Positions 9,435 to 19,370 of a DNA stretch of 64,000 nucleotides are shown here, one piece after another. Numbering within the stretch: position 1 is the stretch's first letter; the number at the start of each line of letters is the position of its first letter. The translations under genes were made by a program, and so were the position numbers. The notes below the pieces were generated by a model. It ran no database searches and was not told the DNA's origin. It saw nothing but the letters and a program-made list of their open reading frames with translations. The stretch comes from Anaeromyxobacter diazotrophicus (GTDB lineage: Bacteria > Myxococcota > Myxococcia > Myxococcales > Anaeromyxobacteraceae): the NCBI RefSeq assembly GCF_013340205.1, contig NZ_BJTG01000012.1, positions 1 through 64,000 of the forward strand. The letters are read 5' to 3'.

Positions 9435-9890
9435 ATGAGCGCGTTCCAGCCCGCCGACCCGCGGTTCGACGCCCGCGTCCGGGCCAGCTTCGCGCGCCAG
9501 GCGATGATGGCGACGCTCGGGGCGACGCTGGAGCGCGTGGCGCCGGGCGAGGTGGACCTCCGCCTGCCCTTCCGCGCCGACCTGACGCAGCAGCACGGGT
9601 TCCTGCACGCCGGGGCGATGACCGCGGTCGCCGACAGCGCCTGCGGCTACGCGGCGCTCACCCTGATGCCGGCGGACGCCGCGGTGCTCACCGTCGAGTT
9701 CAAGGTGAACCTGCTCGCGCCAGGGAAAGGCGAGAGCTTCGTGGCGCGGGGGCGCGTGCTCAAGGCGGGGCGCACGCTGACGACCTGCGCCGGCGACGTG
9801 TTCGCCAGCGCGGGCAGCGAGGAGCGGCTCGTCCTCACCATGCTCGCGACGATGATGGCGGTGCGGGACCGTGCCGGCTTGGCGGACTAG
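9435..9890 (+). CDS. PaaI-family hotdog thioesterase
   Basis: 151 residues with the hotdog motif QHGFLHAGAMTAVADSACGY (His and Gly at the helix start, Asp as catalytic candidate) and the edge strand VLTVEFKVNLLAPGKGE. Family members hydrolyse acyl- or aryl-CoA thioesters in the cytoplasm. ATG 9435 is preferred over the in-frame GTG 9426 because GGGAG (9422-9426) is correctly placed as a ribosome-binding site for the ATG. The gene is 36 bp after the PEBP gene. Substrate unknown. Confidence 0.86.
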   Translation: MSAFQPADPRFDARVRASFARQAMMATLGATLERVAPGEVDLRLPFRADLTQQHGFLHAGAMTAVADSACGYAALTLMPADAAVLTVEFKVNLLAPGKGESFVARGRVLKAGRTLTTCAGDVFASAGSEERLVLTMLATMMAVRDRAGLAD

Positions 9891-10067
9891 CTCGCTACGG
9901 CGTACAGGGCACGCGGTTGCGTGGGCCGACGGACCGCGCTAGATGGGGCTCGCGACGCGCGAGCGTCGCACCCATGATCGACCGCTCCTAGAGACCGAAG
10001 CCCTCTTCCGCCGACCTCCTGGCCGGCCCCCGCCGCCGCCGCGCGCGGCGCGTCTCCCGGAGCACCC

Positions 10068-11555
10068 ATGCCACGCCTCCGCCTCGAGCGGCTCACGTTC
10101 GCGTACGCGGACGCCGCTCCCATCCTCGACGGCGCCGACCTCACCCTGGACCCGGGCTACACCGGCCTCGTGGGCGAGAACGGCGCCGGGAAGTCCACCC
10201 TCCTCGCACTCGTCGCCGGCGCGCTCGAGCCGAGCTCGGGCGCGGTGCGCGTCGAGCCCGGCGGAGCGCGCGTGGTGCTCTGCCCGCAGCGCGTGGACGA
10301 CCCGGGCCCCGACGCGCTCGCCCTCGCCGCCCGCGAGGATGGCGAGGCGCGGCGCCTCCGCGACGCGCTCCACCTCGAGCCGGCCGACCTCGCGCGCTGG
10401 GCGACCTGCTCCCCGGGCGAGCGCAAGCGCTGGCAGCTCGGGGCGGCGCTCGCGGCCGGCCCCGACGTGCTCCTGCTCGACGAGCCGACGAACCACGTCG
10501 ACGAGGCCGCGCGCGCCCTGCTCCTCGACGCGCTCCGGCGGTTTCGCGGGCTGGGCGTGGTCGTGTCGCACGACCGCGCGCTGCTCGAGGCGCTCACCTC
10601 GACCACGCTCCGCCTCCACCGCGGCGAGGCGCGCCTGTACCGGGGCGCGTACGGCGTCGCGCGCGCGGCGTGGGAGGCCGAGACGGCCGCGGCCTGGGAC
10701 GCGCGCGCCGCGGCGCAGGACGCCCGGCGCCGGGCCGAGCGCCGCCTCGACGACGCGCGTCGGGCGCGGGCGGCCGCGGAGCGCTCGCGCAGCGGACGCG
10801 GGCGAGACCCCAGGGATCGGGACGCGCGCGGGATGCCCGCCAAGAACCTCGCCGGCTGGGCCGAGGATCGCCTGGGGCGGCAAGTCGGCGTGCTCCGGCG
10901 CGAGGCGGCGCGCGCCGCGGAGGCGGTGCCGGTCGCCGCGGTCGAGAAGGCGATCGGGCGCTCGGTGTTCGCGGGGTTCGAGCGCGCGCCGCGTCCCTGG
11001 CCCCTCGCGCTGGCGCGCCCGCTCCTCCAGGTGGACGGCCGGCCCCTGCTCCGCGGCGTCGAGGTCCGGCTCGGCCGCGCCGATCGCGTGCGGCTCGCCG
11101 GGCCGAACGGCGCCGGCAAGACGACGCTCCTCGTCGCGCTGCTCGAGGCCTCCGCGCTCCCGCCGGAGAAGGTGCTGGTCCTGCCGCAGGAGCTCGCCCC
11201 CGGGGAGGCGCGGCGCGCGCTCGAGGCGGTGCGCCGCCTGCCGCCCGAGGTGCGGGGGCGGGTGCTCTCGATCGTCGCCGCGCTCGGGAGCGACCCCGAG
11301 CGGCTCCTCGCCAGCCTGGAGCCGTCTCCCGGCGAGGCCCGGAAGCTCCTGCTCGCGCTCGGCCTCGGCCGGCATGCGTGGGCGCTCGTGCTCGACGAGC
11401 CCACGAACCACCTCGACCTGCCGACCGTCGAGCGGCTGGAGGCGACGCTCGCGGCCTACCCGGGCGCGCTCCTGCTCGTCACGCACGACGACGCCTTCGC
11501 GGCGCGGTGCACGACGTCGACGTGGCGCATCGTGTCGGGGCGCGTCGAGCGGTGA
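10068..11555 (+). CDS. ABC-F family ATPase (translation factor/resistance type)
   Basis: 495 residues with two ABC domains and no membrane segment. Domain 1: Walker A GENGAGKSTLL near 36, signature SPGERKRW, Walker B VLLLDEPTNHVD. Domain 2: Walker A GPNGAGKTTLL near 345, signature SPGEAR, Walker B LVLDEPTNHLD. A charged Arg/Ala helical linker (about 200-260) joins them. DEPTNH(V/L)D is diagnostic of ABC-F proteins, which act on the ribosome. Which subfamily cannot be told. Confidence 0.9.
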   Translation: MPRLRLERLTFAYADAAPILDGADLTLDPGYTGLVGENGAGKSTLLALVAGALEPSSGAVRVEPGGARVVLCPQRVDDPGPDALALAAREDGEARRLRDALHLEPADLARWATCSPGERKRWQLGAALAAGPDVLLLDEPTNHVDEAARALLLDALRRFRGLGVVVSHDRALLEALTSTTLRLHRGEARLYRGAYGVARAAWEAETAAAWDARAAAQDARRRAERRLDDARRARAAAERSRSGRGRDPRDRDARGMPAKNLAGWAEDRLGRQVGVLRREAARAAEAVPVAAVEKAIGRSVFAGFERAPRPWPLALARPLLQVDGRPLLRGVEVRLGRADRVRLAGPNGAGKTTLLVALLEASALPPEKVLVLPQELAPGEARRALEAVRRLPPEVRGRVLSIVAALGSDPERLLASLEPSPGEARKLLLALGLGRHAWALVLDEPTNHLDLPTVERLEATLAAYPGALLLVTHDDAFAARCTTSTWRIVSGRVER

Positions 11556-11590
11556 GCGGAGGGGCGGGCGCGCGCTGCGCCGGAGCGGGG

Positions 11591-13204
<1,614 letters not shown>

Positions 13205-13667
13205 GGAAACCCTCGTTCGGATCACGGCCGAGAACTGTACCTCCCTTCCACCCCCGCAGCGCACCGGAGCGGCCTCGCCTGCCACCAACGGGTGCGCGGC
13301 CTTGTCGGGTCATGCCCTTCCTCCGCCTCGCTCGTCAGCTCGCTCCTGCTCGGCGCGTCGAGGTGACGAGCCCACCGATCACGACGGTCGCGAGGGGACC
13401 TGGCGGAGCGCCGCAGCCGGGTCAGGACGGAGTGGTGCAACGCGCGTAGCTTGATGCCGATGGCGATCGAGCTCGTCCCGTCCAGTGGCGACGCTACCCT
13501 CATCCTGAGTGGAGACCTCGACGCCGCGGCCGCGTCGCCCGAAGCAGGATCCTTCGCCATCTCCGGCCGGAGGGCGCGATCGCCTCTCCGAGCACGTGAC
13601 ACCAGGCGGGCTGGTGAAGACGTCGGCAGGACGCCTGCAGCGGACGGGCTCTCCAGGAGTGAACGTC
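13205..13667. other. Intergenic region with possible STAS-domain relic
   Basis: 463 bp between the histidine kinase (minus) and the first UspA gene (plus). No complete gene is seen. From ATG 13463 the plus strand encodes MAIELVPSSGDATLILSGDL followed by DAAAASP, which resembles the first strand and turn of a STAS (anti-sigma antagonist) domain. The resemblance stops near 13560 and the rest of the frame is not STAS-like. If real it is a truncated remnant. Promoters for both flanking genes must also lie here. Confidence 0.3.
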
Positions 13668-14114
13668 ATGCCTGAATGGAGCAAGGTCTGCTGTGCGCTC
13701 GACCTCTCGGACTCGTCGGGCGTCATCGTAGGGAAAGCAGCATCCCTCGTGCGGCGGCTCCAGGGCGCGCTGACATTGCTCCACGTTTACGAGGCGCACG
13801 CACCGTCCCCCGACCTCTTGCTGGAGAGATACGAGCACGCGGCGCCGGAGATCGAGCAGAAGCTGGCCGCCCATCAGCGTGAAGCCGAGCGCGTCATCGG
13901 CGGCCCGGTGCGCACCGTGATCCTGACCGAGGGTCCGCCCGCGGCGGCGATCGTGCGGTTCGCCCGCGAAGGATCGTTCGATCTCGTGGTGACCGGGACC
14001 CACGCCGACAAGGGCCTCGCTCGCGTCCTCCTCGGCTCTGTCGCCCAGCGGGTGGTCCGCGAAGCGCCGTGTCCCGTCATGGTCGTGCGACAAGCCGGCG
14101 CGCTCCAGGGCTGA
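13668..14114 (+). CDS. Universal stress protein (UspA family), copy 1
   Basis: 148 residues of UspA alpha/beta fold. It starts MPEWSKVCCALDLSDSSG, where the first strand and Asp bind ATP in family members, and ends with GTHADKGLARVLLGSVAQRVV, the G-x2-G-x9-G-S type ATP loop. ATG 13668 is preceded by AGGAG at -13; the longer open frame upstream has no homology. The next gene is a paralogue beginning MPEWKNICCAVDFSDSS, so the pair arose by tandem duplication. Confidence 0.9.
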   Translation: MPEWSKVCCALDLSDSSGVIVGKAASLVRRLQGALTLLHVYEAHAPSPDLLLERYEHAAPEIEQKLAAHQREAERVIGGPVRTVILTEGPPAAAIVRFAREGSFDLVVTGTHADKGLARVLLGSVAQRVVREAPCPVMVVRQAGALQG

Positions 14115-14151
14115 CGTAGCGACGCGACGCACGGGACAGGAAGGTGCCGGA

Positions 14152-14574
14152 ATGCCCGAGTGGAAGAACATCTGCTGCGCGGTGGACTTCTCGGACTCGT
14201 CGCGCGTCGCCATGGACTACGCGGCCGAGATCGCGCGGCGGTACGAGGCGAGCCTCACGCTCGTTCACGTGCACGATGCGACGCGGGCTTCGGGCGCCGA
14301 CATGACCCTGCGTCACCGCCAGCAGCTGCTGGAGGCATGGCGGCGCGAGGCCGAGTTCCTGGCCGGACGTCCGGTCGCGGGCAGGATGCTGGAAGGTCAT
14401 CCAGCCGAGACGATCCTGCGGTTCGCCAGCGAGGGCTCCTCCGAGCTCATCGTCATCGGGACGCACGGTCGCGGCGGCTTGAAGCGCCTCGTGCTCGGCT
14501 CGGTCGCGGAGCACGTCGTGCACCGCGCCGACTGCCCCGTGCTCGTCTCGCGCCACTTCCATCGGCCGACGTGA
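14152..14574 (+). CDS. Universal stress protein (UspA family), copy 2
   Basis: 140 residues, paralogous to the gene 37 bp upstream. The nucleotide loop IGTHGRGGLKRLVLGSVAEHVV is closer to the consensus GxxGxxxxxxxxxGS than that of copy 1, so ATP binding is likely. An AGGAAGG sequence just before the ATG serves as ribosome-binding site. It converges on groEL with a 16-bp gap. Its place among a hybrid kinase and a stand-alone GroEL suggests a stress-response role (inferred). Confidence 0.92.
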   Translation: MPEWKNICCAVDFSDSSRVAMDYAAEIARRYEASLTLVHVHDATRASGADMTLRHRQQLLEAWRREAEFLAGRPVAGRMLEGHPAETILRFASEGSSELIVIGTHGRGGLKRLVLGSVAEHVVHRADCPVLVSRHFHRPT

Positions 14575-14590
14575 GGCCCCGCGCTCCGCT

Positions 14591-16201
14591 TCACTCGGCG
14601 GCGACCTGCTCCGGCTTCGCCGGCCGAGCCTCGGTCAGGGTCGCCTCCGTGAGCAGGAGCACGCTCGCCACCGAGACCGCATTCTCGAGCGCCAGCCGCA
14701 CCACCTTCGTCGCGTCGACGATGCCGGCCTCCACCAGGTCGACGTACTGCCCGGTGGCGGCGTTGAACCCGAAGCTCCCCGCTCCGGTCCGCATCCGCTC
14801 GACCACCACCGCGCCATCCGCGCCGGAGTTGGCGGCGATCTGACGGGTCGGGACGGTGAGCGCGTGCTTCAGGACCGCGAGCCCGGTGCGCTCGTCCCCC
14901 TCGCACCTCGCCTCCTCCGCTGCGACGGCCTCGATGAGCCTCAGCAGCGCGAGCCCGCCGCCCGGCACGACCCCCTCCGCCACGGCGGCCTTGGTCGCGC
15001 TGATGGCGTCCTCGAACGCCTCCTTGCGACTCTTCAGCTCGGCTTCGGTCGGCGCGCCGACATGGATGACCGCCACGCCGCCCACCAGTCTCCCCAGCCG
15101 CTCCTCCAGCTTCTCGCGGTCGTAGTCGCTGTTCTCCTCCTTCAGCTGGCGCCGGAGCTGCTCGGCGCGGGCGCCGATCGCGTCCCGGTCGCCCGCTCCC
15201 TTGATGACGGTGGTGGTCTCGCGGGCCACCACCACGCGCCGGGCGCTCCCGAGCTGTGCCGCCGTGACGTGCTCCAGCTTCAGCCCGACGTCCTCCGAGG
15301 CGACCTGGCCCCCGGTCACGACCGCCAGGTCCTCCAGGATCGCCTTGCGGCGATCACCAAACCCCGGTGCCTTCACGGCTGCGCACTGGATCGCGGCGCG
15401 GAGCTTGTTCACGACCAGCGTCGCGAGCGCGTCCCCGTCCACGTCGTCGGCGACGATGAGCAGGGGGCGCCCCAGCTTCACGACCTCCTCCATGACCGGC
15501 AGCAGGTCCTTCATGAGCGAGATGCGCCGGTCCGTGAGCAGGATGAGCGGTCGCTCGAGGACGCACTCCATCCGGTCGGCGTCGGTGACGAAGTACGGCG
15601 AGAGGTAGCCCCGGTCGAGCTGCATGCCCTCGACGAGCTCGAGGCGGGTCTCGGTCCCCTTCGCCTCCTCCACCGAGATGACCCCCTCCCCGCCGACGCG
15701 CTCGACCGCGTCCGCCACCAGCGCCCCCATCACCGCGTCGTTATGAGCGGAGATGGTCGCGACCTGCTCCTTCTCGAGCCGGCTCTTCACGGGGCGCGAG
15801 AGCTTCCGGAGCGCCCCCACCGCCGCCCGCACGCCGCGTTCGAGCCCGTGCTTCAGCTCGATCGCGCTCGCCCCGGCCGCCACGTTGCGGACGCCGTCGG
15901 CGAAGATGGCGTGGGCGAGGAGGGTCGCGGTCGTCGTGCCGTCGCCCACCTCGTCTCCCGTGCGCTGCGCGGCCTCGCGCATCATCCGCGCCCCGAGGTT
16001 CTCCGTCGCGTCGTCGAGCTGTAGCTCCTTCGCGATGGTCACGCCGTCGTTGCAGACGATCGGCTCGCCCCACCCCTTGTCGATGAGGACGCACTTGGAG
16101 CGGGGCCCGAGGGTGACTCGCACCGCATTCGCCAGGACCGTCGCGCCGCGCAGGACCTCCTCGCGCGCAGCGCTGTCGAACAGGAGCTGCTTGGCCGCCA
16201 T
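14591..16201 (-). CDS. groL: GroEL-type chaperonin (stand-alone copy)
   Basis: 536 residues, full-length Hsp60. ATPase motifs are intact: VTLGPRSKCVLIDKGWG, NDGVTIAKE, and GDEVGDGTTTATLLAHA with catalytic Asp near 87; GGVAVIHVGAPTE is near 410. Start ATG 16201 has a strong AGCGGAGG ribosome-binding site. Two differences from a housekeeping GroEL: no groES is upstream or downstream, and the C-terminus ends AKPEQVAAE instead of a Gly-Gly-Met tail. The core residue in the family's RSKCVLIDK is Cys/Val rather than the usual GRNVVL. It is probably an accessory copy that borrows GroES from elsewhere (inferred). Confidence 0.92.
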   Translation of the reverse strand: MAAKQLLFDSAAREEVLRGATVLANAVRVTLGPRSKCVLIDKGWGEPIVCNDGVTIAKELQLDDATENLGARMMREAAQRTGDEVGDGTTTATLLAHAIFADGVRNVAAGASAIELKHGLERGVRAAVGALRKLSRPVKSRLEKEQVATISAHNDAVMGALVADAVERVGGEGVISVEEAKGTETRLELVEGMQLDRGYLSPYFVTDADRMECVLERPLILLTDRRISLMKDLLPVMEEVVKLGRPLLIVADDVDGDALATLVVNKLRAAIQCAAVKAPGFGDRRKAILEDLAVVTGGQVASEDVGLKLEHVTAAQLGSARRVVVARETTTVIKGAGDRDAIGARAEQLRRQLKEENSDYDREKLEERLGRLVGGVAVIHVGAPTEAELKSRKEAFEDAISATKAAVAEGVVPGGGLALLRLIEAVAAEEARCEGDERTGLAVLKHALTVPTRQIAANSGADGAVVVERMRTGAGSFGFNAATGQYVDLVEAGIVDATKVVRLALENAVSVASVLLLTEATLTEARPAKPEQVAAE

Positions 16202-16535
16202 ACCCGCCTCCGCTGCTGCCTCGAGGATCGGACACATTGTGCGCCTTCGACCGGCGCCCGGCGCTGCGCGTCCGGGCCGCATCCCGAGCGGTCTCCCGGG
16301 CTCATCACCGGCGGCGTGGCCAACCGCACGCGCATGGGCTCGGCGCGCACCCGGCCCACGAGGCGAGCGCGCAGGCGCTCGTTGCACCGGCCGACCGTTC
16401 TTCGAGCAGCGGCCGAGGCGGGCGTGAGCTCATGGCACCAGGCAGAGAGCCGCTGGCTCACCTGGACCTCGAGCGCGCCCCGCGCCCGTGGCTCCTCGCG
16501 CTCGCGCGGCCGGTCCTCAGAGGCGCTGCGCGAGC
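16202..16535. other. 334-bp region upstream of groEL, no gene recognised
   Basis: This lies between the stop of the beta-propeller gene and the groEL start, both on minus. I saw no CIRCE inverted repeat (TTAGCACTC-N9-GAGTGCTAA) and no convincing -35/-10 pair. A short open frame at 16237-16539 on plus resembles no family. A 48-base stretch at 16469-16516 is about 85% identical by eye to 10980-11027 inside the ABC-F gene; it may be chance in GC-rich sequence or a duplicated scrap. Confidence 0.35.
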
Positions 16536-17198
16536 CTAGCGCGCCGAGCGGCGGCGCGGCTTCCGAATGGCGCGCACCTTGCTGCGCTCGGGATCGCCCG
16601 CGTAGAAGAGGTCGCCCCGGTCCGACTCCAGCCCGCTCACCCCCGCCCCCTCGGGCATCGTCAGGCGGGTGAGCACCTCCCCCGTCTCCGGGTCCACCTG
16701 GCGGAGGTCGGACTCGCCTCCCTCCCAGGTCCCGTGCCAGAGCTCGCCGTCCACCCAGGTGACCCCGGTGACGAAGCGGCTCGACTCGATCGTGCGCAGG
16801 ATCGCGCCCGTCTCGGGGTCGATCTGGTGGATCTTACGGTCCTGGTATTGCCCGACCCACAAGGTCCCTTCGGCCCAGGCCAGCCCCGAGTCGCGCCCGC
16901 CGCCCGGCGCCGGAATGGTCGACAGCACCGCGCCGGTCGCCGGGTCGATCCGGTGGATGCGGCCGCCCGCGAGCTGGAAGAGGTGCCGGCCGTCGAAGGC
17001 CGTCCCGGCCTCGGCGGCGACGTCCAGGGTGCGCGCGATCCCGCCGTTGCCGGGCTCGAAGGCCTGCAGCGCGCCGCCGCTGGCGAACCAGACCAGGCGG
17101 CCGTCGAAGCTCACGCCGTGCACGCGCTCCACGCCCGGGAAGGGCCCGTACTCGCGCACCGTCTCCGCCGGCTGCCCCGCGTCGCGCACCTTGCCCAT
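16536..17198 (-). CDS. Beta-propeller protein of glutamine cyclotransferase / streptogramin-lyase-like type
   Basis: 220 residues with five to six repeats of about 40 residues ending in DPxTGxV/I: IDPATGAVLSTI, IDPETGAILRTI, VDPETGEVLTRL. Each is preceded by LxWxxGxLWVG-like strands. This is the blade pattern of PQQ/NHL-like propellers, closest in style to the glutamine-cyclotransferase and Vgb groups. No signal peptide is evident. It is the last gene of a minus-strand set after the TPR/HTH regulator (gap 21 bp). Catalysis cannot be inferred. Confidence 0.65.
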   Translation of the reverse strand: MGKVRDAGQPAETVREYGPFPGVERVHGVSFDGRLVWFASGGALQAFEPGNGGIARTLDVAAEAGTAFDGRHLFQLAGGRIHRIDPATGAVLSTIPAPGGGRDSGLAWAEGTLWVGQYQDRKIHQIDPETGAILRTIESSRFVTGVTWVDGELWHGTWEGGESDLRQVDPETGEVLTRLTMPEGAGVSGLESDRGDLFYAGDPERSKVRAIRKPRRRSAR

Positions 17199-17219
17199 GG
17201 CCCGCTCCTCTCCTCTACC

Positions 17220-18440
17220 CTAACCGGCCTCGCCGGAGCCGGGGAGCAACAACGTCGTCGCGAATCCGGCCACGGGCGCGGCGAGCCAGCGCCGGGAGCG
17301 GCCGCCGCCCAGCGCGCGCACCTGGCCCGCCTCCTCCAGGGCCCGCAGCGCCCGCTGCACCGTCCGCTGGCTCGCCCCCAGCGCCAGCGCCAGCGCCGAG
17401 GTCGACCAGGCCTCGCCGTCGGCGAGCAGCGCCAGGAGGGCGGCCTCTGGGCTGTCGACGGGCGGCGCCAGCAGCCGCACGGTGGCCGCTCCTCGCGCCA
17501 CCAGCGTGAAGCCCCCGGCGCTGGCCCGGATCTCGGCGAGCGGCCAGATCGCGCGGCGCAGGCGTCCCACCGCCACTCGCAAGCGCGCGCGGTGGGACGG
17601 GTTCGCCCGGCGCGCCTCGAAGGCGCGCGCGATGAGCGCGCCCCGGCCCGCCTCGCCCGGCCACGCCTCCGCCAGCCCGTGCAGCAGCGCGAACAGCGCC
17701 GGCCGCCGCGCGAGCCGCACCACGCGCGCACCCCGGCGCACCGCCCGCCGGCAGCCGTCGACGACCAGGTCCGCCGAGGCGAGCACGGCCTCGACGTCGG
17801 CCAGGGTCAAGGGCCGCGCCTCTCCCGCGGCGACGAGGCGCGCCGCCGGGAGGGCGAGCGCCCTCCCCGCCTGCTCGACCTCGGCGCGCAGCGCTCCGAT
17901 GCCGGCGCGCGCCGCCGCCTCCCGCGCCCGGGCGAGGGCCTCGCGCGCCCCGTCGGCGCGCCCGCGGCGCAGCGCGACCTCGAAGGCGACCAGGCCGGCG
18001 ACGGCCGCGAGCCGGGCGGGCGCGCCGCCGAGCTCGAGCGCCTCGTATGCGCCGGCCGCCTCGCCGATCCGGCCGAGCAGCACGAGCCGCCGGAGCTGCA
18101 GCAGCCGCGCGTGGAGCGCGTTCTCCCGATCGCCGTGGGCGGCGAACGTGCGCAGGGCTTCGGCCAGCGGCCGCGCCGGCCCAGCCAGGTCGCGCGCCGC
18201 CAGCGCCACCTCCGCCTCGGCCGCGAGGCAGCGCGCCCGCGCGAGCGGCGCCCGCGGCCCGAAGCGCCGCGCCGCGCGCCGCAGCAGCTCCCGCGCCCGC
18301 CCCAGGTCCCCGAGCTGCGCCATGGCGATCCCGCGCAGCGCGAGGGCGGCCGGGTCGCTCCGCAGGGCGACGCGCTTCAGCGCGCCCAGCGGATCCCCGG
18401 CGCGCAGCGCGAGCCCTGCCGCGGTGACCGCGAGATCCAT
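17220..18440 (-). CDS. TPR-like transcriptional regulator with C-terminal helix-turn-helix domains
   Basis: 406 residues. Residues 1-200 are Ala/Arg/Leu-rich helices typical of degenerate TPR repeats. Residues about 245-320 (HRARLRVAVGRLRRAIWPLAEIRASAGGF) resemble an OmpR/BTAD-type winged helix. The last 60 (SPEAALLALLADGEAWSTSA, then LALGASQRTVQRALRALEEAG) form a clear helix-turn-helix. It is divergent from the DUF899-DUF2182 pair with 137 bp between starts, so it probably controls that pair and itself (inferred). No sensor domain is seen. Confidence 0.75.
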   Translation of the reverse strand: MDLAVTAAGLALRAGDPLGALKRVALRSDPAALALRGIAMAQLGDLGRARELLRRAARRFGPRAPLARARCLAAEAEVALAARDLAGPARPLAEALRTFAAHGDRENALHARLLQLRRLVLLGRIGEAAGAYEALELGGAPARLAAVAGLVAFEVALRRGRADGAREALARAREAAARAGIGALRAEVEQAGRALALPAARLVAAGEARPLTLADVEAVLASADLVVDGCRRAVRRGARVVRLARRPALFALLHGLAEAWPGEAGRGALIARAFEARRANPSHRARLRVAVGRLRRAIWPLAEIRASAGGFTLVARGAATVRLLAPPVDSPEAALLALLADGEAWSTSALALALGASQRTVQRALRALEEAGQVRALGGGRSRRWLAAPVAGFATTLLLPGSGEAG

Positions 18441-18577
18441 CGCCCGGTCTTAACCGCGTCGCCCTTGTTACTCCCGCCCCGCTGCGCCGGACCTTACCTC
18501 TCGACTGCGCAGGGACTGGACCCTGCCACGGCGGGGCCATCCAGGCTCCCCGCAGCCGAGGGAAGGGAGACGCGGCG

Positions 18578-19363
18578 ATGACGACGCACAAGACCGGGAC
18601 CCGCCAGCAGTGGACGGCGGCGCGGCTGGCGCTGCTCGAGGCGGAGAAGGAACTGACGCGGCGCAGCGACGAGCTGGCGCGCCGGCGGCAGGAGCTGCCG
18701 TGGGTGCGGGTCGAGAAGGCCTACCAGTTCGAGACCGCCGAGGGGAGGGCCACGCTGGCGGACCTGTTCCAGGGGCGCTCCCAGCTCCTCGTCTACCACT
18801 TCATGTTCGGACCCGACTACGCCGCGGGGTGCGCGACCTGCTCCACGATCGCGGACGGCTTCGACGGCTTCGTCAGCCACCTGGCCCACCACGACGTCAC
18901 GCTCGCGGCGGTGTCGCGGGCGCCGCTCGCGAAGCTGCTCGCGTACCGGCAGCGCATGGGCTGGAAGTTCCCGTGGGCCTCCTCGTTCGGCGGCGACTTC
19001 AACGCCGACTTCAACGTCGGCTTCACGCCGGAGGAGCAGCGTCAGGGCGGCATCGAGTACAACTACCGGCGCGAGCCGGCCTGGGAGGTCCGCGGCGACG
19101 CGGGGATGGCGAGCCGCATGTCGGGGGACCCCGTCGGCGACAACGCCGCCATGGCGGGCACCGACCCCGCCACCTACACGCGCGAGCGTCCGGGCATGAG
19201 CGCGTTCGCGCTGGAGGACGGCGTCGTCTACCACGCCTACTCCGCCTACGCGCGCGGGCTGGACGGCCTCTGGGGCATGTACCAGTGGCTCGACCGCGCG
19301 CCCAGGGGCCGCAACGAGACCGGCGTCTGGTGGCGGCGCCACGACGAGTACGCCCAGCGCTGA
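18578..19363 (+). CDS. DUF899 thioredoxin-fold protein
   Basis: 261 residues. Family hallmarks: TRRSDELARRRQELPWVRVEKAYQFET, a YHFMFGPDYAAGCATCSTIADGF segment with two Cys in C-x2-C spacing replacing the thioredoxin active site, LAAVSRAPLAKL and the WKFPWASS strand. The C-terminal YQWLDRAPRGRNE is also typical. Predicted cytoplasmic oxidoreductase-like protein with no established function. AAGGGAG lies upstream of the ATG. The gene starts 7 bp before a DUF2182 membrane protein gene and is divergent from the TPR/HTH regulator. Confidence 0.88.
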   Translation: MTTHKTGTRQQWTAARLALLEAEKELTRRSDELARRRQELPWVRVEKAYQFETAEGRATLADLFQGRSQLLVYHFMFGPDYAAGCATCSTIADGFDGFVSHLAHHDVTLAAVSRAPLAKLLAYRQRMGWKFPWASSFGGDFNADFNVGFTPEEQRQGGIEYNYRREPAWEVRGDAGMASRMSGDPVGDNAAMAGTDPATYTRERPGMSAFALEDGVVYHAYSAYARGLDGLWGMYQWLDRAPRGRNETGVWWRRHDEYAQR

Positions 19364-19370
19364 GGCCGAC

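Noticed and set aside
16202-16260. CIRCE heat-shock operator upstream of groEL
   Set aside because: Looked for TTAGCACTC-N9-GAGTGCTAA and partial forms; none present.
16237-16539. Open frame in the groEL upstream region
   Set aside because: No family resemblance, no ribosome site, Arg/Ala-rich.
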